Part shown: in pieces, positions 35,005 to 48,038 of the stretch | Layout of the letters: every line of letters starts with the position of its first letter | Position numbering within the stretch: the stretch's first letter is position 1 | Assembly: GCA_029378245.1 (NCBI GenBank) | Contig: JARKIF010000002.1 | Span: forward strand, 372,001 to 436,000 | Reading direction: 5' to 3' | Length of the DNA stretch: 64,000 nucleotides | From: Roridomyces roridus | Lineage: Eukaryota; Basidiomycota; Agaricomycetes; Agaricales; Mycenaceae | Made by a program: the position numbers and the translations under genes | The notes under the pieces: generated by a model | The model's database searches: none | What the model was told of the DNA's origin: nothing | What the model saw: only the letters and a program-made list of their open reading frames with translations

Positions 35005-36609
35005 ATGGCCTCTGACCACATTGACGACATCCACGCCGACGCTGACGACCGATTCTATGCCGTCTTCCCCAATGCTCGCCCCAGCCCCCAGCAGGCAGAG
35101 GTAGAGGCTGCCCACGCGAGGATGTTCCCTCCAGATGCTGTCTACCAGTTTGTGGATACCTCGAGCTGGGCCTTCTACCCTCCAACCAGGACCAACTTCC
35201 TTCCCTGCTCGCCCTCTGTTGCCTCGTTGGCGACAACAGCCTCGCCCATCTCGCCAGGCTCCGAGAGCGAGTACTACGATATGGGGGACACACCACCACC
35301 CTCGGCCACGAGCGTTTCTACCAACGCGTCGTTTGCCTCCCACTCTCCAGACTCCATATACGAATCTCCCGGGGCTGACGACACGCCACCACCTTCAGCC
35401 TCTTCCGAGCCCGACCTGTTATTGACGCTGCCGGATTCGCTGCTGGCCCCGGCACCACCCCCAGAACGTGAACGTCCACCAAAGCGCCGTTTCGAGCACT
35501 ACCCAGCCAGCCCGCCACGCTCCAGCATTCTCCCCGTTCTGCCACCGGGGTCCCTACCACACTTGCCCGTCTTGTCAGGAGCCCAGCCTCTTGCCAGTGC
35601 ATCTCCACCACCCCACAAGAAAGCCAAGGGCGTCCCTCGTCAACGCTCTGGTACCGGTGCCACCGATCCGACTAAGAAGCCGCCACTCGCGTGTTTATTC
35701 TGTCGCGGCCGCAAGATTGCCTGCGGGCCTCCAGTTGGCGGCGCAGCTCAGGCAGGATGCAAGTGCGTGTCCTTTCCCTTGCCTTCGCGTTTTTTCCTCC
35801 CCTCCTCCTCCTCGGTCTTCATCGGACTCTTCGTTCATGATCAGACTATTAACTATATCGTCTTCTTCTTTGCATCCCCATATGCGCACCTACCCCATTC
35901 GCCTTGGCGTCTTGAGCCTTATTCAGTCGCCCCTAACGTTACCATACGCGGATCGCGTATGCGAGTCGGCTAAGCGCTGTGGGTCTGGGCCATCCCTCAC
36001 GTTACGCCTTTCCTTTCTCTGCCCTTGTTTTGTCCCCCATTTTTTCATTGGTCACCGATTCTGTCGGTTCGGCCAAGCCCGCTTCCCGCCTTCTTGCGCC
36101 TGTCAAAGGGACGTACGAGGGCGCCTTCGTAAAGCAATTTACGTGTGGCGGCGCGCGGAATTGTCATTCCGGGCGTGGGCTTCTTTTCTAACCTTGTGTT
36201 TCCTCGCCTTTGCCCGTTTACCCTTGCTGATTTCTTGTGCAGTCAGTGCCAACGACGCGCGCTTAAATGCGAGTATCCGTTGGAGAGTCGGAGGGGGATG
36301 AGGAAGAAGAAGCAGCCGGCCAGTGCGACTCCACCGCCGGGCGAGGAGGAGGGTAAAGATAAGGATGGTGGTGAGGCGGACGTGCAGGTGGATAAGGACG
36401 TAACGGGAGAGGGAGACGAAGATGCGGTCAAGGCGGAGGAGTTTGACCTCGATGGCGGTACGTTCTTGCTGCAGGAGATTTCCCTTGTTCTGACGATCTC
36501 GGCAGACATAGTCGTCCCGGTACATGTCTCGACTCCGCTCACGGTTAACGTGCAGCTGGAGAAGACTCGCGACCCGCGACGGCCACCTGTGCCTTCAAGC
36601 GCACACTAA
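35005..36609 (+). CDS. Zn2Cys6 transcription factor
   Basis: The ATG at 35005 opens MASDHIDDIHADADDR. Exon 1 (35005-35762) encodes an acidic, serine/proline-rich N-terminal region and the start of the finger: CLFCRGRKIAC at about residues 234-244. A 480-base intron (35763-36242, GTGCGT...TGCAG) splits the codon after the fourth cysteine. Exon 2 continues NQCQRRALKCEYP, giving Cx2Cx6Cx11Cx2Cx6C, the fungal binuclear zinc cluster. The two exons sum to 1125 bases (374 residues). A basic RRGMRKKK and an acidic tail follow. A further 54-base in-frame intron (from 36461) is possible. Zn2Cys6 proteins bind DNA in the nucleus, usually at CGG half-sites. No fungal-specific regulatory middle domain is present and the finger lies in the C-terminal part. 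A TATA-like CATATATTA lies about 30 bases upstream. Confidence 0.8.
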
Positions 36610-39600
36610 CAACTTGTCGGTCTGGCGTCGGGACGTGCGAGCGTGTACAGGGCGGAACCTCTTTTTTGTTTATATGCTGCCGCCTTCACCCTCCTTACCC
36701 CGTCGTCGCTGCCCGCCCACCTGGCTGCCTTCATAACGATCGGCGGTCCGGGGCATTTTGGGCATCCGACGACCGCAATGGAGCAGATTTCTGCTCCATG
36801 GGACGGCGATGAATGCTGTCTGCTGTCCCTGCCGCTGCCGCTCTCTTTGCCCTTTACGCTCCTTGTCGCCCTCTGCGCTGCGCTCGCTCGCTCAGCCCCG
36901 CCGCCGCCCACTTTCCTTCCCGCCTGCTCCGTGTACCTATCAACGAACGAACAATAATACATACCCCCTGCTTATACATACCTCCCGCGCCCTCGAGCGC
37001 GATGTCGCTATGCTACTTGCTGTGCTTTTTTTTTTTGCTTACGCTTTGGAAATTTGTGTCTCTTTTTTTATTGGGTTTATTTTTGTTATAGGCTCAAATT
37101 GAAATGAATGAATTCTCATCTGGTCTTTCGAGAAGGTCGTGTAAACCGTAACGTGGGTGAGGTTAGGTGCCAGGATGTGGTACGGTGAGGTAAGGGATTA
37201 GGATAGGATTAGATTGGGTTGCTGCCAAGTAACGGAACGGGAGTGACTAACTGACAGAATCAGACTACTGAGAACCATAGCATCCATCATCACGAAAGGA
37301 CGTTTTGGCCTGAGCCGGCGGCCGGCGCCACCGCCACTTGTGGGTGTTGAATGTTCAATGTTGGGGAGTACGAGATATGAACAGGGGCTCAATAAATGTT
37401 GAAACTCGATGTGTTTCTTGGTGACTCTGGTTCGGGGATCGTGTGCGCGCGTTCATGCGTTTCGTATTAATATTTATAAAGAGCATGTACACGCGTCTCG
37501 AGTCGAGTCGTCCTTGGTATGTAACTGTAAACACCCTCGGAGTTTCAAGGCCAGGCCAGGCTAAATATTGCTGGCGCGCGTGGAACTCAACTGGTACTCG
37601 GAGTAAGTGAATGAATGGGATTAGGCTTAGCTCGGGGGTGATGTAATACTTGGTACATATACGACTATCGACCGCGGTCCCCAGGTGGCAGGCAGGCAAA
37701 CCCACCGAGTCCCGATACCCAGGTTCCTTCCGTTTGGGCGGTTAGACCTAGCTTGTTGAACTGAACGGAATAAAGTGGGGATTAAATAATGCAATTTATC
37801 TATCAGGATTTCAGGCTAGTCCATTGCGATGAGATGAATACAAAAAGCCAACCGGGTTATCGGAATGTCCATATGGGTTGGAGATACGTGATAATCGAGT
37901 CCGCACGGTCGTTCACTTGGATACTAGCTTGATGGGAAAAAAAGATAGAGCGAAACAGACTGCGCGGAGAGGGAGACACGTTCGAAAGTCCACCACGCGC
38001 CAAGACAGAAGAAGATAGAGAGTCTGAAATCTCGCCCGGCATCCTGCGTACTCCACGGGTGTTGCTGATATAAGACGCCAGTCCATACGCCCTCCCGGTT
38101 AAACCCTAAAGAAAGAAAGAATAATAATAAATCCACAGAGAGAAACGGGTCGGGCCTCCGCAGTACGCCGCGTGTCGGAGGCTCGGAGGATTGGATCTCA
38201 GAGCGCGAATCGGTCGGGAATAGGATTGCGCAACGCGCGCGCCCCAGGGGGTCATGGACTCGCCGCGGCGTGCTGGGTGGTTGTGCAGCGGTAAGGGTGA
38301 CCAGGCGGGTGGAAGATCAGATAAGTCAAGTATTGAAAATTGCGGCAGATGATCAATTGAAAGGGAAGGCGAGGCAGATAGTAGATTGTGGTTCCCGCGA
38401 TAAGGACGCGACTAGAGTGACTTGGAGAGTCGGGATGCTTCCGCGGAATCAAATGCGTTGATCGTCGATCTGAGACAAAAGCAGGTGCCTGCAGAGAAGT
38501 GCCTGCTCTCTTCGCGGAGTCCAAGGGTGCACGAGGTGAGAATACGCGAGTCGGCGCCCGTAAAGAGACCACGATGCAGCCTGTGATCAGATAACAGAAA
38601 AAAAGGCAAGCCCAAACCGGGATCAAGGGTGGACAGAACAAGAACGATATCAAAAGATGAAATAAACGCTCAAGGCTGCTGCCACGGATGGCGGAAAACC
38701 TTGAATATTTCCTATTGTTCTGGTGTGGGTCAAGCACCGATCGACTTGAAAGAAATGAAATGAAAAACAGCTGTTCGATGATCGTAGATGGTCTATAGTT
38801 TCGGGCGCACGAGCCGTTCAGCCGGTACAGACTGTGTGAGTACATACCGGCTTTGAGCGAAATTAAAAACCTGGAAGCTTCGCGGACAGAGAGCGCTAAG
38901 TCAAGACGACCTGCAAGAAGAACATGCGTGAGATGCGTGCCGGCACGGGAACCACAGAGAGGTCTGGGCATAAGTAGACGACTAGGTCATCCCGTCAGCG
39001 ACGATCCGGATCTGCGTTGCCGTTACACGCTGTACGTGCCTCGTCTTGGTCATACCACGAGTGCGCTCCCGGGCGCGCTGCGGTTTTTGAGCGGGATGAT
39101 GGAGCGCATGCGCCATATGGCCTGGCGTGTTAGGCAGTCGAGTCACGATTGATTGATTTTCTAGAATGGAAACCTGAAAGAGAAGAGACGCCGACGCCCT
39201 GCCTGTAGGCAACAAGGCACTGACCTGCTGATGTTCTGCGCCCTCATATCGTCAAGTAATCTGTTTACCGGGAGTGCCGCGGAGCTTGAATTTCCGATAA
39301 GAAGGTTGGGAAGCTTAATTCCCATTTGTCATGTGCCGGCCTTGTCTCGACAGATAGAATGTAATTTCGGTCGGGTTGATTCCATCTTATGAAAGCAGAG
39401 ATTCTTCATGACTTGCTAGCTGAAATTCTGGAATAGATCACCCACCGAAAGTCTGGGAAATGACCTGATACCAATGACAAGAGAGAAAAAGCTCACAGCA
39501 TTGCGCATGGTTCAGGTAATAGATTGCACAGCTGCACATGAATGGTGTCATGGAAATTTGGTTCCGCGGAAGAAATTTGGCGAAGATGATCGACTGGTGA

Positions 39601-41373
39601 TTTCTGTTAGCCGCCAGTTCAAGAACCCACAGTAACGTACGCATTATACTGTACGTCCCTGCAGTGAAGCAACGGCCGAAGGACCGTGACCAACTCGTTG
39701 CAATTTTGAAAGGCAACGGCAGAGTCCGGGACCGTGACCGTTGCGTCAAAGTGCAACGGACAATGGCTGATCAGTGCCATTAAGCGTGCCGAGGAACAAT
39801 GGAATGAGGACGGCTCCTGCTCCCATTGTTCGAATTGACGATTTTGGAGCCGAAATCTGATTTTTAGACCGATTTTTTCACGTTTTCGACATGTCACGGT
39901 GGTCCCGCGGCAACAGCCCCGACCGTGACCGTGACCCCACCGAAAAAAAGCAACGCAACGGGTCCGGCCGTGACCGTGACCGTTGCTTCACTACAGGGAC
40001 GTACAGTAATGGAGCCACGCAATAGAGAGAGACCCTGAATATCTCGGTCGGCAGTCTGTCGGTAGTGTTCCGACCATTAGCGCGCTGCCACAGCGCCTTT
40101 TGGTATGTTTTCTTTCGAGTGCGTGCTCAAGTGACCTGATGGGTCACGCGACTTGATTCATTTCAGAACTCCACAGCACTTAATTTGGACAAGACAGCCC
40201 ACAAAGACGCCGGAAGCATCCGGGTTGTATGTGGGATATCTGCTGGCCGTCAGCAGATCGAAACAGGGAAAGATTCGACTTCCTCGGCCAAGGATTCCCC
40301 GACGCCTTCACCCGACCGGCTAGAGCCGGCTGTGCACTTGGATGGTGGATTGGAGCAGAAAGAACACCAAGGACCCTTTGAGGACCCTGGATATCCGTAT
40401 ACGGCAATGTTGCTCGGCCATCTCTGTCCAAACGCCTTCCTGGCGGGTAAGAGGCTAACCCCCGACGAATTGCGCAAGGCTGCGCACCTGACACTGACGC
40501 CAGCCAACGCTAAACCAAAAAGAGCGATACCGGTCTCTGAACGTGGTGATATCCCACAGAAGGGAACACACGTCTGATAAAGTTCCAAACATACCTGCTT
40601 TTTCATGCGTTATTTCTGCCTCTTGACCAACCCGGTGCATCCGATGGGTGTCTCGGAGATGCAGCACGAGGGAAGAGAACTCTGAAAGAGCAAAGAAGTG
40701 GAACCACACACCCAATTTCTGCGGCAGTTCGCACAACTGGCGCGACTGTTTTCACAGAACACGACAAGCGATTGGCTGCAACTCTAATCTGTCGGTCGCA
40801 TAAGAAAGTCACCCCAGAATTCAATACATCCGCGCGTAGCGCCGAAATTCGGCAGAAGAAAGCCCTGAGAATGATTAAAAAGGACAGGATCAATTGCCAA
40901 TGTCTTGTAACCGCTGTCGACCGGGCATGCGCATAAACACCAGCCGACGCCAAGGAGCGCGTGCCGACGCGCCCAAGCCAACGCTCGTATCGGGCAGTGG
41001 GGCACCTAAACGGGGTGGTTTCCCCGATGGAGATGGAGGAGAAATTCATTATCCACCCGCTGTCTGAATCGGCGGCGGCGGTACCGAGCTTTATCTGCCT
41101 CCATGCGTGTGACCGTCGGTTGAGGGCGCGCCACTGGCTGGAGGAATAGAGGAGCACGAGGGAACCACACACGGTGAAACGGTATCAGTATTAGCAGTAC
41201 AGTGGTACATCATCCCATAGTCCTATAGTACTGTGACGTCGTTGGTGTGGTAAGTCCAGTGAATATGATACAACAGAGAAACGGACGTGTATTGATACAG
41301 AGTGGTGCCCCGTCCGCGTTATTGAGTTGAGAAAATTATCCAAGATGAGTTCCAAGATGATGCATGCGTAAAT
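36610..41373. other. 4.8 kb stretch without a supported gene
   Basis: No gene is supported. A 239-codon minus-strand frame at 38252-38971 has a hydrophobic patch but no domain, no typical start context and no partner exons. The first part (36.6-37.1 kb) is T- and C-rich and probably the 3' end of the Zn2Cys6 gene. A 358-base MITE lies at 39649-40006. Confidence 0.45.
39649..40006. mobile_element. 358-base MITE with TA target site
   Basis: The ends CTGTACGTCCCTG and CAGGGACGTACAG are perfect inverted repeats continuing inward as AGTGAAGCAACGG (one mismatch). TA flanks both sides (39647-39648, 40007-40008), as in Tc1/mariner insertions. The subterminal regions are filled with GACCGTGACC repeats on both arms. 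There is no coding capacity. The superfamily is an inference from the TA duplication alone. Confidence 0.7.
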
Positions 41374-44110
41374 CTATCGTCGGGCGGCACGCGCTGCCGC
41401 CCGAGTGGACCTCGTCGTCGCTGTCGTCTGGGGCGGGTCCGGCTCAGGCGCGGCTGCCTTCTTGGCGGGACCTTTGGCTTTGCGAGGGGCGGAGGCCTTG
41501 GGTTTGGTCTCCTTAGCAGGGGCTTTGGGTTTGGGCTCCCTAGCCGGAGCCTTGCCTTTGCGTGGCGCGGCAGCCTTGGGTTTGGGTTCCGGGGTCGCCG
41601 TACGTGCAATAGTCTTGCCCCTCTTGCGGGGTGGGGGCGAGGGTGGGGGCGATGGCTCGTCACCAACTATCGAGAGTTCGGTGAGGGAACTCAAAGTGCC
41701 GTCCATCATATCCGCCAAGGCCCGCTTCTGCCCACGGCGTTGAGGAGTCCCTGGTGCCTTGGAAGGCCCAGCGACGGGCTGCTCGGGTGCGGCGGACTGC
41801 TTGGGTGGCCCGTAGAGGTACTCATCCTCCTGAGAATGTGTCATCGCATCAGCCTCCGAGGCTTGCAGCGCCTCGACAACCGCCCGGGAGCTTGTCACCG
41901 CCTTCTGCTGGATAAGATTGTTCCACCCTCCAATGGGTACGACAGGCCCGTACGGGTCCCGGTCCCCAGGAGTCTCGTATGGATCAATGGGTTGCGCAAG
42001 GTCGTCGGCATCCGCAAACGGATCCGCAGTCCCTTCGCGCATCGGGACAACAATCGCCCTGTTGTTCTTTGCGCTGGGAAGGGACGCCGTCCGCGCAGGT
42101 GCCATATCTTCGTTCTGGTCGGAAGGGAGGGATATATTGTATGTCGGGTCCCGGGACTTGAGCCAAGGGTGCATCTTGGCTGTTTCGAGGTCCATACGCT
42201 TAACGGGATTAAACTCTAGGAGCTTCTCCAGAAAATCACGGGCTGGGTACATAAGTGGGGTGCAGCACTACGAGGAACGTGCAATCCTACCGTTGGGGGT
42301 AACTTGTGAGCCTTCAAGGTGCTGCCAGCTAATGAGCTTAGCTCGAATGAGTCGCTTCAGAGGTGCAGTCTCAACGCGGGGCAGGGGCGTATTCCTCGTG
42401 AACCTAGCGCGTTCATGGTTAGCCGAATTTTCCAAAAGGTTGTAGACATACAGCAAGAACACGATGGCACCAACGCTCCAGCTGTCGACCTTGTTCGTGT
42501 ACGGTTCCCCCATGACGATCTCAGGGGCGATATACGTCGGAGTGCCGCAAATGGTCTGAAAAGGCATTACATCCTCGCTCCAGTTGGTAATCGTATATTT
42601 ACTGTTAGCGCCGTCTGCTCATCGACGAGCTTTGCCCATCCAAAATCGGCGATCTTGACCACGGGTGGCTTCGTCTGGGAGAGGAGGATGTTCTAGATCT
42701 ACGCCTCAATAACCAGATAGTTTAGAGCGAGGTTACGGTACCTCAGGTTTGAGATCGCGGTGTAGGATGTGCAACGAATGCATATGAGCGACAGCTTTGC
42801 ATACTTGCTCGGTGATGTGCCAGGACATCCATTCGGCTGCGGATCGTCAGCTGGCGAGTCCGTGGAGGATTAATAAACACGCACTCATGATTCCACCTTT
42901 GTCGTTCATAAAGTGAAGAAGATCCCGGCCGTCCATGTACTCGAGAATGAGATCTAGGATCAAGCCTCAATGCGGAAAGTAGGGAAGAGCGTCAGAGCAT
43001 ACCGATGCTTCGATTGGCATTGATGAAATAACCCTTCATTTCGCAGATATTCTCGTGGTGGAGATTTCGCAAAATCTCGATTTCACGACAAGTGTCGTCG
43101 TCGGTCGGAGGGCGCATCGACTGATACACACAACTTGAGTTGCAGCCGATGAACGGAGCGCAAAAAACGTACTTCGTGGATAACCTTTATCGCGACCCAC
43201 TTGTTGGTGGCGCGACTGATTGCCTTGTAGACTGTCGCGTACGTGCCCTTGCCGAGCTGCACAGAGAAATCATAATGGGCGTATACTGCTCTATCTTCTT
43301 TGACGAAACTGTGGAATACGTATCCTGAGACGTGTCAGTCAGGGAGATCGGGCGCAGCATTGACTGACTGTATTCTGGCTCGCTCTCTTTATTGGCACGC
43401 CTGCCAAGCGCAAAAGACAGTCGGCTTCCGTGACCGAGTGGACGGACATTATTCTTCCCGATAAATTCATCGTCCAACTGCACGCGTGATGAGGTCGAAG
43501 AAACAGGACCAGTAGTGTCGCCACTCACCCAAGTACCGTTGGACGAGAGGTCCCGGATTGTTATTTCGTTGTTCATATTCGGATCCCATGTGAGAACTGC
43601 ATGGTTCTTGCCTGGAGACATGTATGAGGACTAGGACGCGACACGAGCGACGCGACACGCACTGATACTTTTCCATGCGAGCCTGATCATACTGTCGGCT
43701 TCACGCCCCATTGTGACAACGGGTGTTTGTCTGGAGAGCCGTTCCGTGGGCAAGCCCGGAACGCACGAGACAAGCATCCCCCAGCACTCTTGATTGAGAG
43801 CAAAGTCGCGTGCGCGCTGCGACGAGTTGGGCTCTCCCGGCTGACTGATAGGTTGGGTTTGCTGCTCGAGGCTCTGGTCGTGGGTGCGGTCGCGGATGTC
43901 GGAAGACACGTTGCCGACGTTGTCGCTGCTCACGTCCATGACGTTGGACGCGTCGATGGTGGCAAGATGAAAGAGAGCCTCTGAGTTTGGCCGCGGAAGC
44001 AAACCCGTTTGTTCGAAATCTCCATTTGGAAGGTCGGCGAACACGTGCACAGCCGGTGAATACAAATGAGTCGACGCGTTGATGCAATGACTCCCTTCAA
44101 TTTCGCTCAT
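41374..44110 (-). CDS. FHA-domain serine/threonine kinase (Chk2/Rad53-like)
   Basis: The ATG is at 44110 and the stop at 41374-41376. After about 120 residues comes an FHA domain: VVTMGREADSMIRL, then after an intron PGKNHAVLTWD, DLSSNGTWVSG and LGHGSRLSFAL (GR, H, NG landmarks), which binds phosphothreonine. The kinase domain follows in short exons: VQLGKGTYATVYKA (glycine loop), VAIKVI (lysine), CREIEIL (helix C glutamate), ILHRDLKPE, VKIADFGWAKL and GTPTYIAPEIVMGEP. All catalytic motifs are present. The C-terminal tail (41374 to about 42000) is basic, lysine/alanine/proline-rich and may hold a nuclear localisation signal. The FHA-plus-CAMK-type order is that of the Rad53/Cds1/Chk2 checkpoint kinases. 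A second FHA kinase at 59696-61690 is a distant relative, so a lineage-expanded family is also possible. Confidence 0.8.
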
Positions 44111-44254
44111 GGCTGAGCAACGCGTTCAGACACGGAGGTCGAGAAGCCCCATTGGCTGGAAATCGCGTGTAATTTTGTCGGGACTGCGAACAGCACTCGG
44201 GACTTTTGCTCGGGACTTTTAGAGTCGGAATTTCATCAGGAAAACTGGGAGACA

Positions 44255-44373
44255 CTGTATAGTGCTCTACAGTGCTGCATAGCGCCATAGGAGCCATAGA
44301 TACATCCCCTCTATGCAGCACTATGCAGAGGGCAACCAAGACTATGCAGCACTATGCAGCACTATACAGTGCT
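44255..44373. repeat. Short inverted-repeat element with CTATGCAGCA motif
   Basis: The left part CACTGTATAGTGCTCTACAG and the right part, read inverted, GCACTGTATAGTGCTGCATA form an inverted repeat around a centre of CTATGCAGCACTATGCAG units. I see no target duplication. Related CTGCATAGTGCTGCATAG units occur at 56710-56735. Confidence 0.4.
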
Positions 44374-44598
44374 TGGCTATTTTCATATTTTCTCCGTTTT
44401 CGTCATGCCATTTCTATTTTCCGCTCGACCTCAAGCCATTATTAGAACCAAAAAAGAAACTGTCGTTTCCGGTAGGGGTATGCAGGCAGTACATCTCTAG
44501 TAGTATTGAATACGGTATCAAGAGCGTCTCGTCAATCCAAATCCAGGCTTATCTCATCGCAGGGAGCAACTGTGTTCTCACTGGGTCTGGCACGAGGA

Positions 44599-47273
44599 TT
44601 AATGCTTGATCTCCACGAGCAAACTTTGCACGACGTACCCCGAGTCACCAGTCGCCCATTCCTCCAGTTGCCTTTGATAAACTGGCCCCTTCTCCTCGTG
44701 CTTCAGCACCCGGTCGATGGCGGTCACAATACTGGCGTAGATGGTGGAGTACTTGTCGGCCTCAAACTTGTTGGCTACAGACTTGCCCGTCTCCATTTCT
44801 TTGAGGCAACAACGAATCTAGCAGGCAAGATGAGAGATTGCGAATGCCGGACAGGAGCGTTAGGAATCACCGTGGTTCCCACCAATGCCACAGCGTTGGC
44901 AGGGACTGAGTCGTCGAAAACACCGGGAAACTCCTTCGCCAGGCCAGACTTGTCGTAGATAAAACCTCCAACGCCCTGAAGCAGTGCAATATGATTGATG
45001 TTTCCGTCTTGCTTGCCGTCCTGGATAAAACATCAGTCATTTGAATGTGAGCTCATGAGGACAGCGACCTTCTCCATATGGAGGTATCGACCTTTTTCCA
45101 CAAGCCAACGAACGCGGTCGATGCAATACTGCTCCCTTTCGCGAATGGTATATGGTTTGTTGGTGGCCGGGTTGAGTTCGGCTGAGGCGGGATAAAGGGA
45201 GTACGTGTTCGCAATGAATGTCCGGACAAATTTCTTCAGCTCGCCTCGGAAGTTTGACGCCACATCGGTGACCTGGAAGTCTAGTTAGCCTGAGCAAGCA
45301 AAGGAGATACGGCCACACCAGCTTGATCATGCCTGGGTCGATTTCGCATTCTGAAAGACATGATAGTGAGAATGTCGCCCTCGGAAGAATTGGAACTCAC
45401 CGGACTCGGGTTCATCGTCATCATTTTCTTCCCTGAACTGGGATATTGCCTCGGTGATCGCGTCTCTTGCCTCCTTCTTGCTCTTGGCTGGACTTGGGAA
45501 AGCTTGCTCCGTGACAAGCGACAGAATGTAGCACCGTTTGGCCCGCTCAAGTATCTGGTGCCATTTGGGGTGGTGCTCTTTGTAGTATCGGAGTTGGTGA
45601 GTTGACGCATTATCCGAGGTAGGCGTGCGGACGGAGTTGCGTGGAGCACGGGATGTCTTGCTTTTTTGCGAAGTCCCCGCGGCTGATGAGGTTGATTCCG
45701 GCGCGCTGGATGCAGCTCGTGAGTTCGTGGCAGAAATCTGCAGCAACTCTTGAGGATTGGGGGGTCGAGGCTGTCGGTTGCGATCCCAATGATCCTGAAG
45801 GACATCCGTGGCTGTCGAATTCTGTACAGTATCAGAGTCGACTCATTGTACGCTGGCCTACATACCGCCACGGGCTCCGCAATCTGAGCACCAATTGAAC
45901 TTGTCGTGTCGTTCTACAAACTCTCAGCGACACGAAGAGCTCAGAGCATACACATACAGTCATGGCCATGGGCGCAGGGTGCGAAGGCATGGCGGTGCCG
46001 GCGTTTTCTCTCGATGTAAAGATGGCCTGGACGATTTGAGAAGCTGGGAAAGCTCCGGAAAGCTCCGTACCTGCTCTGGTCCCAGGTTGAATGCGGTTGG
46101 ATTGGACGGACCCGAAGCCCACTGGTTTTGCATCCAGGGGGAATTCTACGTTGTCGAATCATTAGAGATCGAATTCGGAACAGAACAGTGCGGCTTACTT
46201 GCTCAGGTACCCTAGGCCGAGTCTTCTCCAGAAAGGACGTCAACACATCTGGTTCGAAATCATGGAAGCCCCCTGTCGACAGAAGTTGCCGTTGCCGTTG
46301 CAGAAGAATGATGCGAGACTCCGGACCTTGTTCCCCATGTTCTTCCTCTTCTTGCTCTTCAAACAGGTTGCCCCAGTTGTTCGCGGCTGTGACTGTCGAG
46401 AAGATGAAATGCGGAACAACATGACCAAATGGATAATCACCTTCTTCAAGTTCCCCGCCACGATCGTCATCCTCTTCCTCTAAATCCTGTCCCCGTCCGC
46501 CCTGAGAATCCGAGGTGTTCCAGTGCGTTAGTCCTTGGCCCTGATTCAGATGAGATTGGAGCCCTGGAGAATCTGTGCGCCGCCACTGTTCGCTCACATC
46601 TTCCTCCTCCATGCCAAACGTGGCCCCGCCCTGGCCGCCATGTTGAATTTGCCGATACTGTTGGGCGTGGTTTGGATTATGGTAACCTTGATGCTGGTAG
46701 CCTTCGTGCGCCTGACTTGACAGTTGCTGGGGATGGTATCCTGGTGCCGGCCAAGGAGCTTGCTGAACGCCGGGGGTTTGTGTAAATGTCTCAAGGGAAA
46801 GAGTTCCAGAGTTTGCGCTGGGCACCCGAGGAGCATATACATTATCCTGAGGTTCGTTCGGGTTCTTCTTTCTTTTCTGTGTATTTGCTGAGTGCTCGCG
46901 AATTGATGAAGATACATGTGGATTTACCTTCCGTTGTACAGCGGGCGGCGGCGCAAGTGAATTGCGTTGCGCCTCGGCCGGTCCCAAGTACGGGTCTTTA
47001 CGCTTCGAGGAGGTTGCTGCTGCTATCACGCCCGCCCTTTCGAGCCTCTCCGTGTACCCATTCTGACCTTGGGTTTCCCGATGGGGCCTTGAGCTTGCTA
47101 AACTTTGGGTTTGGGCTATGCAATGTCTTTTCAGCTCGAAAAAACTCGGCAGATCTAGAAGAGTGGGACAGACCTTGGCCATTCAGAGCGCCTCCACGGC
47201 TGCGTCCGCGTCCGCCTCCCCGCCCGCCTCCGCCTCCGCGGCCGCCTCCACGGCCAGCATTCTGGCCACTCAT
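44599..47273 (-). CDS. DUF6532-domain protein
   Basis: The ATG at 47273 opens MSGQNAGRGGGRGGGGGRGG, a glycine/arginine-rich (RGG-like) leader. An intron with a GTCTGT donor follows, then a long glutamine/glutamate-rich low-complexity region. The C-terminal half carries the DUF6532 pattern: HHPKWHQILERAKRCYILS, PSPAKSKKEARDAITEAISQ, NFRGELKKFVRTFIANTYS, then FPGVFDDSVPANAVALVGT and YSTIYASIVTAIDRVLKHE, ending in LLVEIKH and a TAA at 44599-44601. DUF6532 is frequent in agaricomycetes, often in many copies; function unknown. The exons I could follow join without a frame break. It is divergent from the coiled-coil gene at 47417. An RNA- or DNA-associated role is only a guess from the RGG leader. 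Confidence 0.75.
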
Positions 47274-47416
47274 GGTCGGAAGAAAGAACAAAGGTCGCTT
47301 GGTTTCATGAAAAATATCAACATCACGTACGGAAAAGCTTAAACCACAGGCTTGATCCCACGGACCCACCTTCCCTTTACGACGGTCATTTAGCATTCCC
47401 CCGGCCTCAAATATCC
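47274..47416. promoter_or_regulatory. Divergent promoter, DUF6532/coiled-coil pair
   Basis: 143 bases lie between two start codons pointing away from each other (47273 minus, 47417 plus). The interval must hold the promoters and leaders of both genes. No TATA box is obvious. Confidence 0.5.
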
Positions 47417-47975
47417 ATGTCGAGCCAGCCATTAGGTCCCAGCTCAGAGCCCGACTTCGGAGACCTTTTGCTACCCTCCTCAGAAGCTGGACCAGATTAT
47501 CTTCAGCTTGACTCCCAACCACAGGAGAGCCAGCGCACCTATCTGCGACGAAAGAACCGTTGGCTGGACCTGCGCGGTCCCCATAACAACTCCTCTTTCA
47601 TCCAGTATATCGTTGGCGAAATCCAGGGAGAGCCTGAAGGTTCGTTGACGAGTTATCTCAGGCTTTTATTCAATCTCTCATCGCTTTGTAGGCTGTTACA
47701 GTGACCTCAATTTTGATGAGCTCTTGGAACGGTGCATCAAGGCAGAGGCCGACCGCCACCAGCTCCTTGACTATTGTCTTTGTTTTGAGGCCGCCCGAAA
47801 TCAAGCGCAGATGGATCTGTCGCAAACGAAAAAGGCGCTCAGAGATGCGCGGAAAGAGCTGCAGTACTTACATTCCGTCGTAGATTCTTCATCGGAGGCC
47901 TTGAAGAGTGCCGCTGCTCTGATTCACTCCACACAGAAGAACTTAGCCACAATTGATACACACTCTGAAATGTAA
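47417..47975 (+). CDS. Small coiled-coil protein
   Basis: Exon 1 is 47417-47639 and exon 2 is 47692-47975, with a 52-base intron (GTTCGT...TGTAG). They sum to 507 bases and 168 residues exactly in frame. The first part is acidic/serine-rich (MSSQPLGPSSEPDFGDLLLP). The second is a helical, heptad-like region (DELLERCIKAEADRHQLLD, AQMDLSQTKKALRDARKEL) likely to form a coiled coil. I do not recognise a family. Its size, two-exon structure and divergent position next to a repeat-family gene resemble the coiled-coil gene at 55017-55505, which sits the same way beside a transposase. Confidence 0.65.
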
Positions 47976-48038
47976 TGAAATCATTTGCCTTGTTCAAAGC
48001 TCTTTAAAGATTTGTTGACTGTACATACACGACAATGT

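Noticed and set aside
38252..38971. A 239-codon open frame on the minus strand with hydrophobic patches
   Set aside because: No domain, no known motif and no neighbouring exons. Such a frame is possible by chance in GC-rich sequence.
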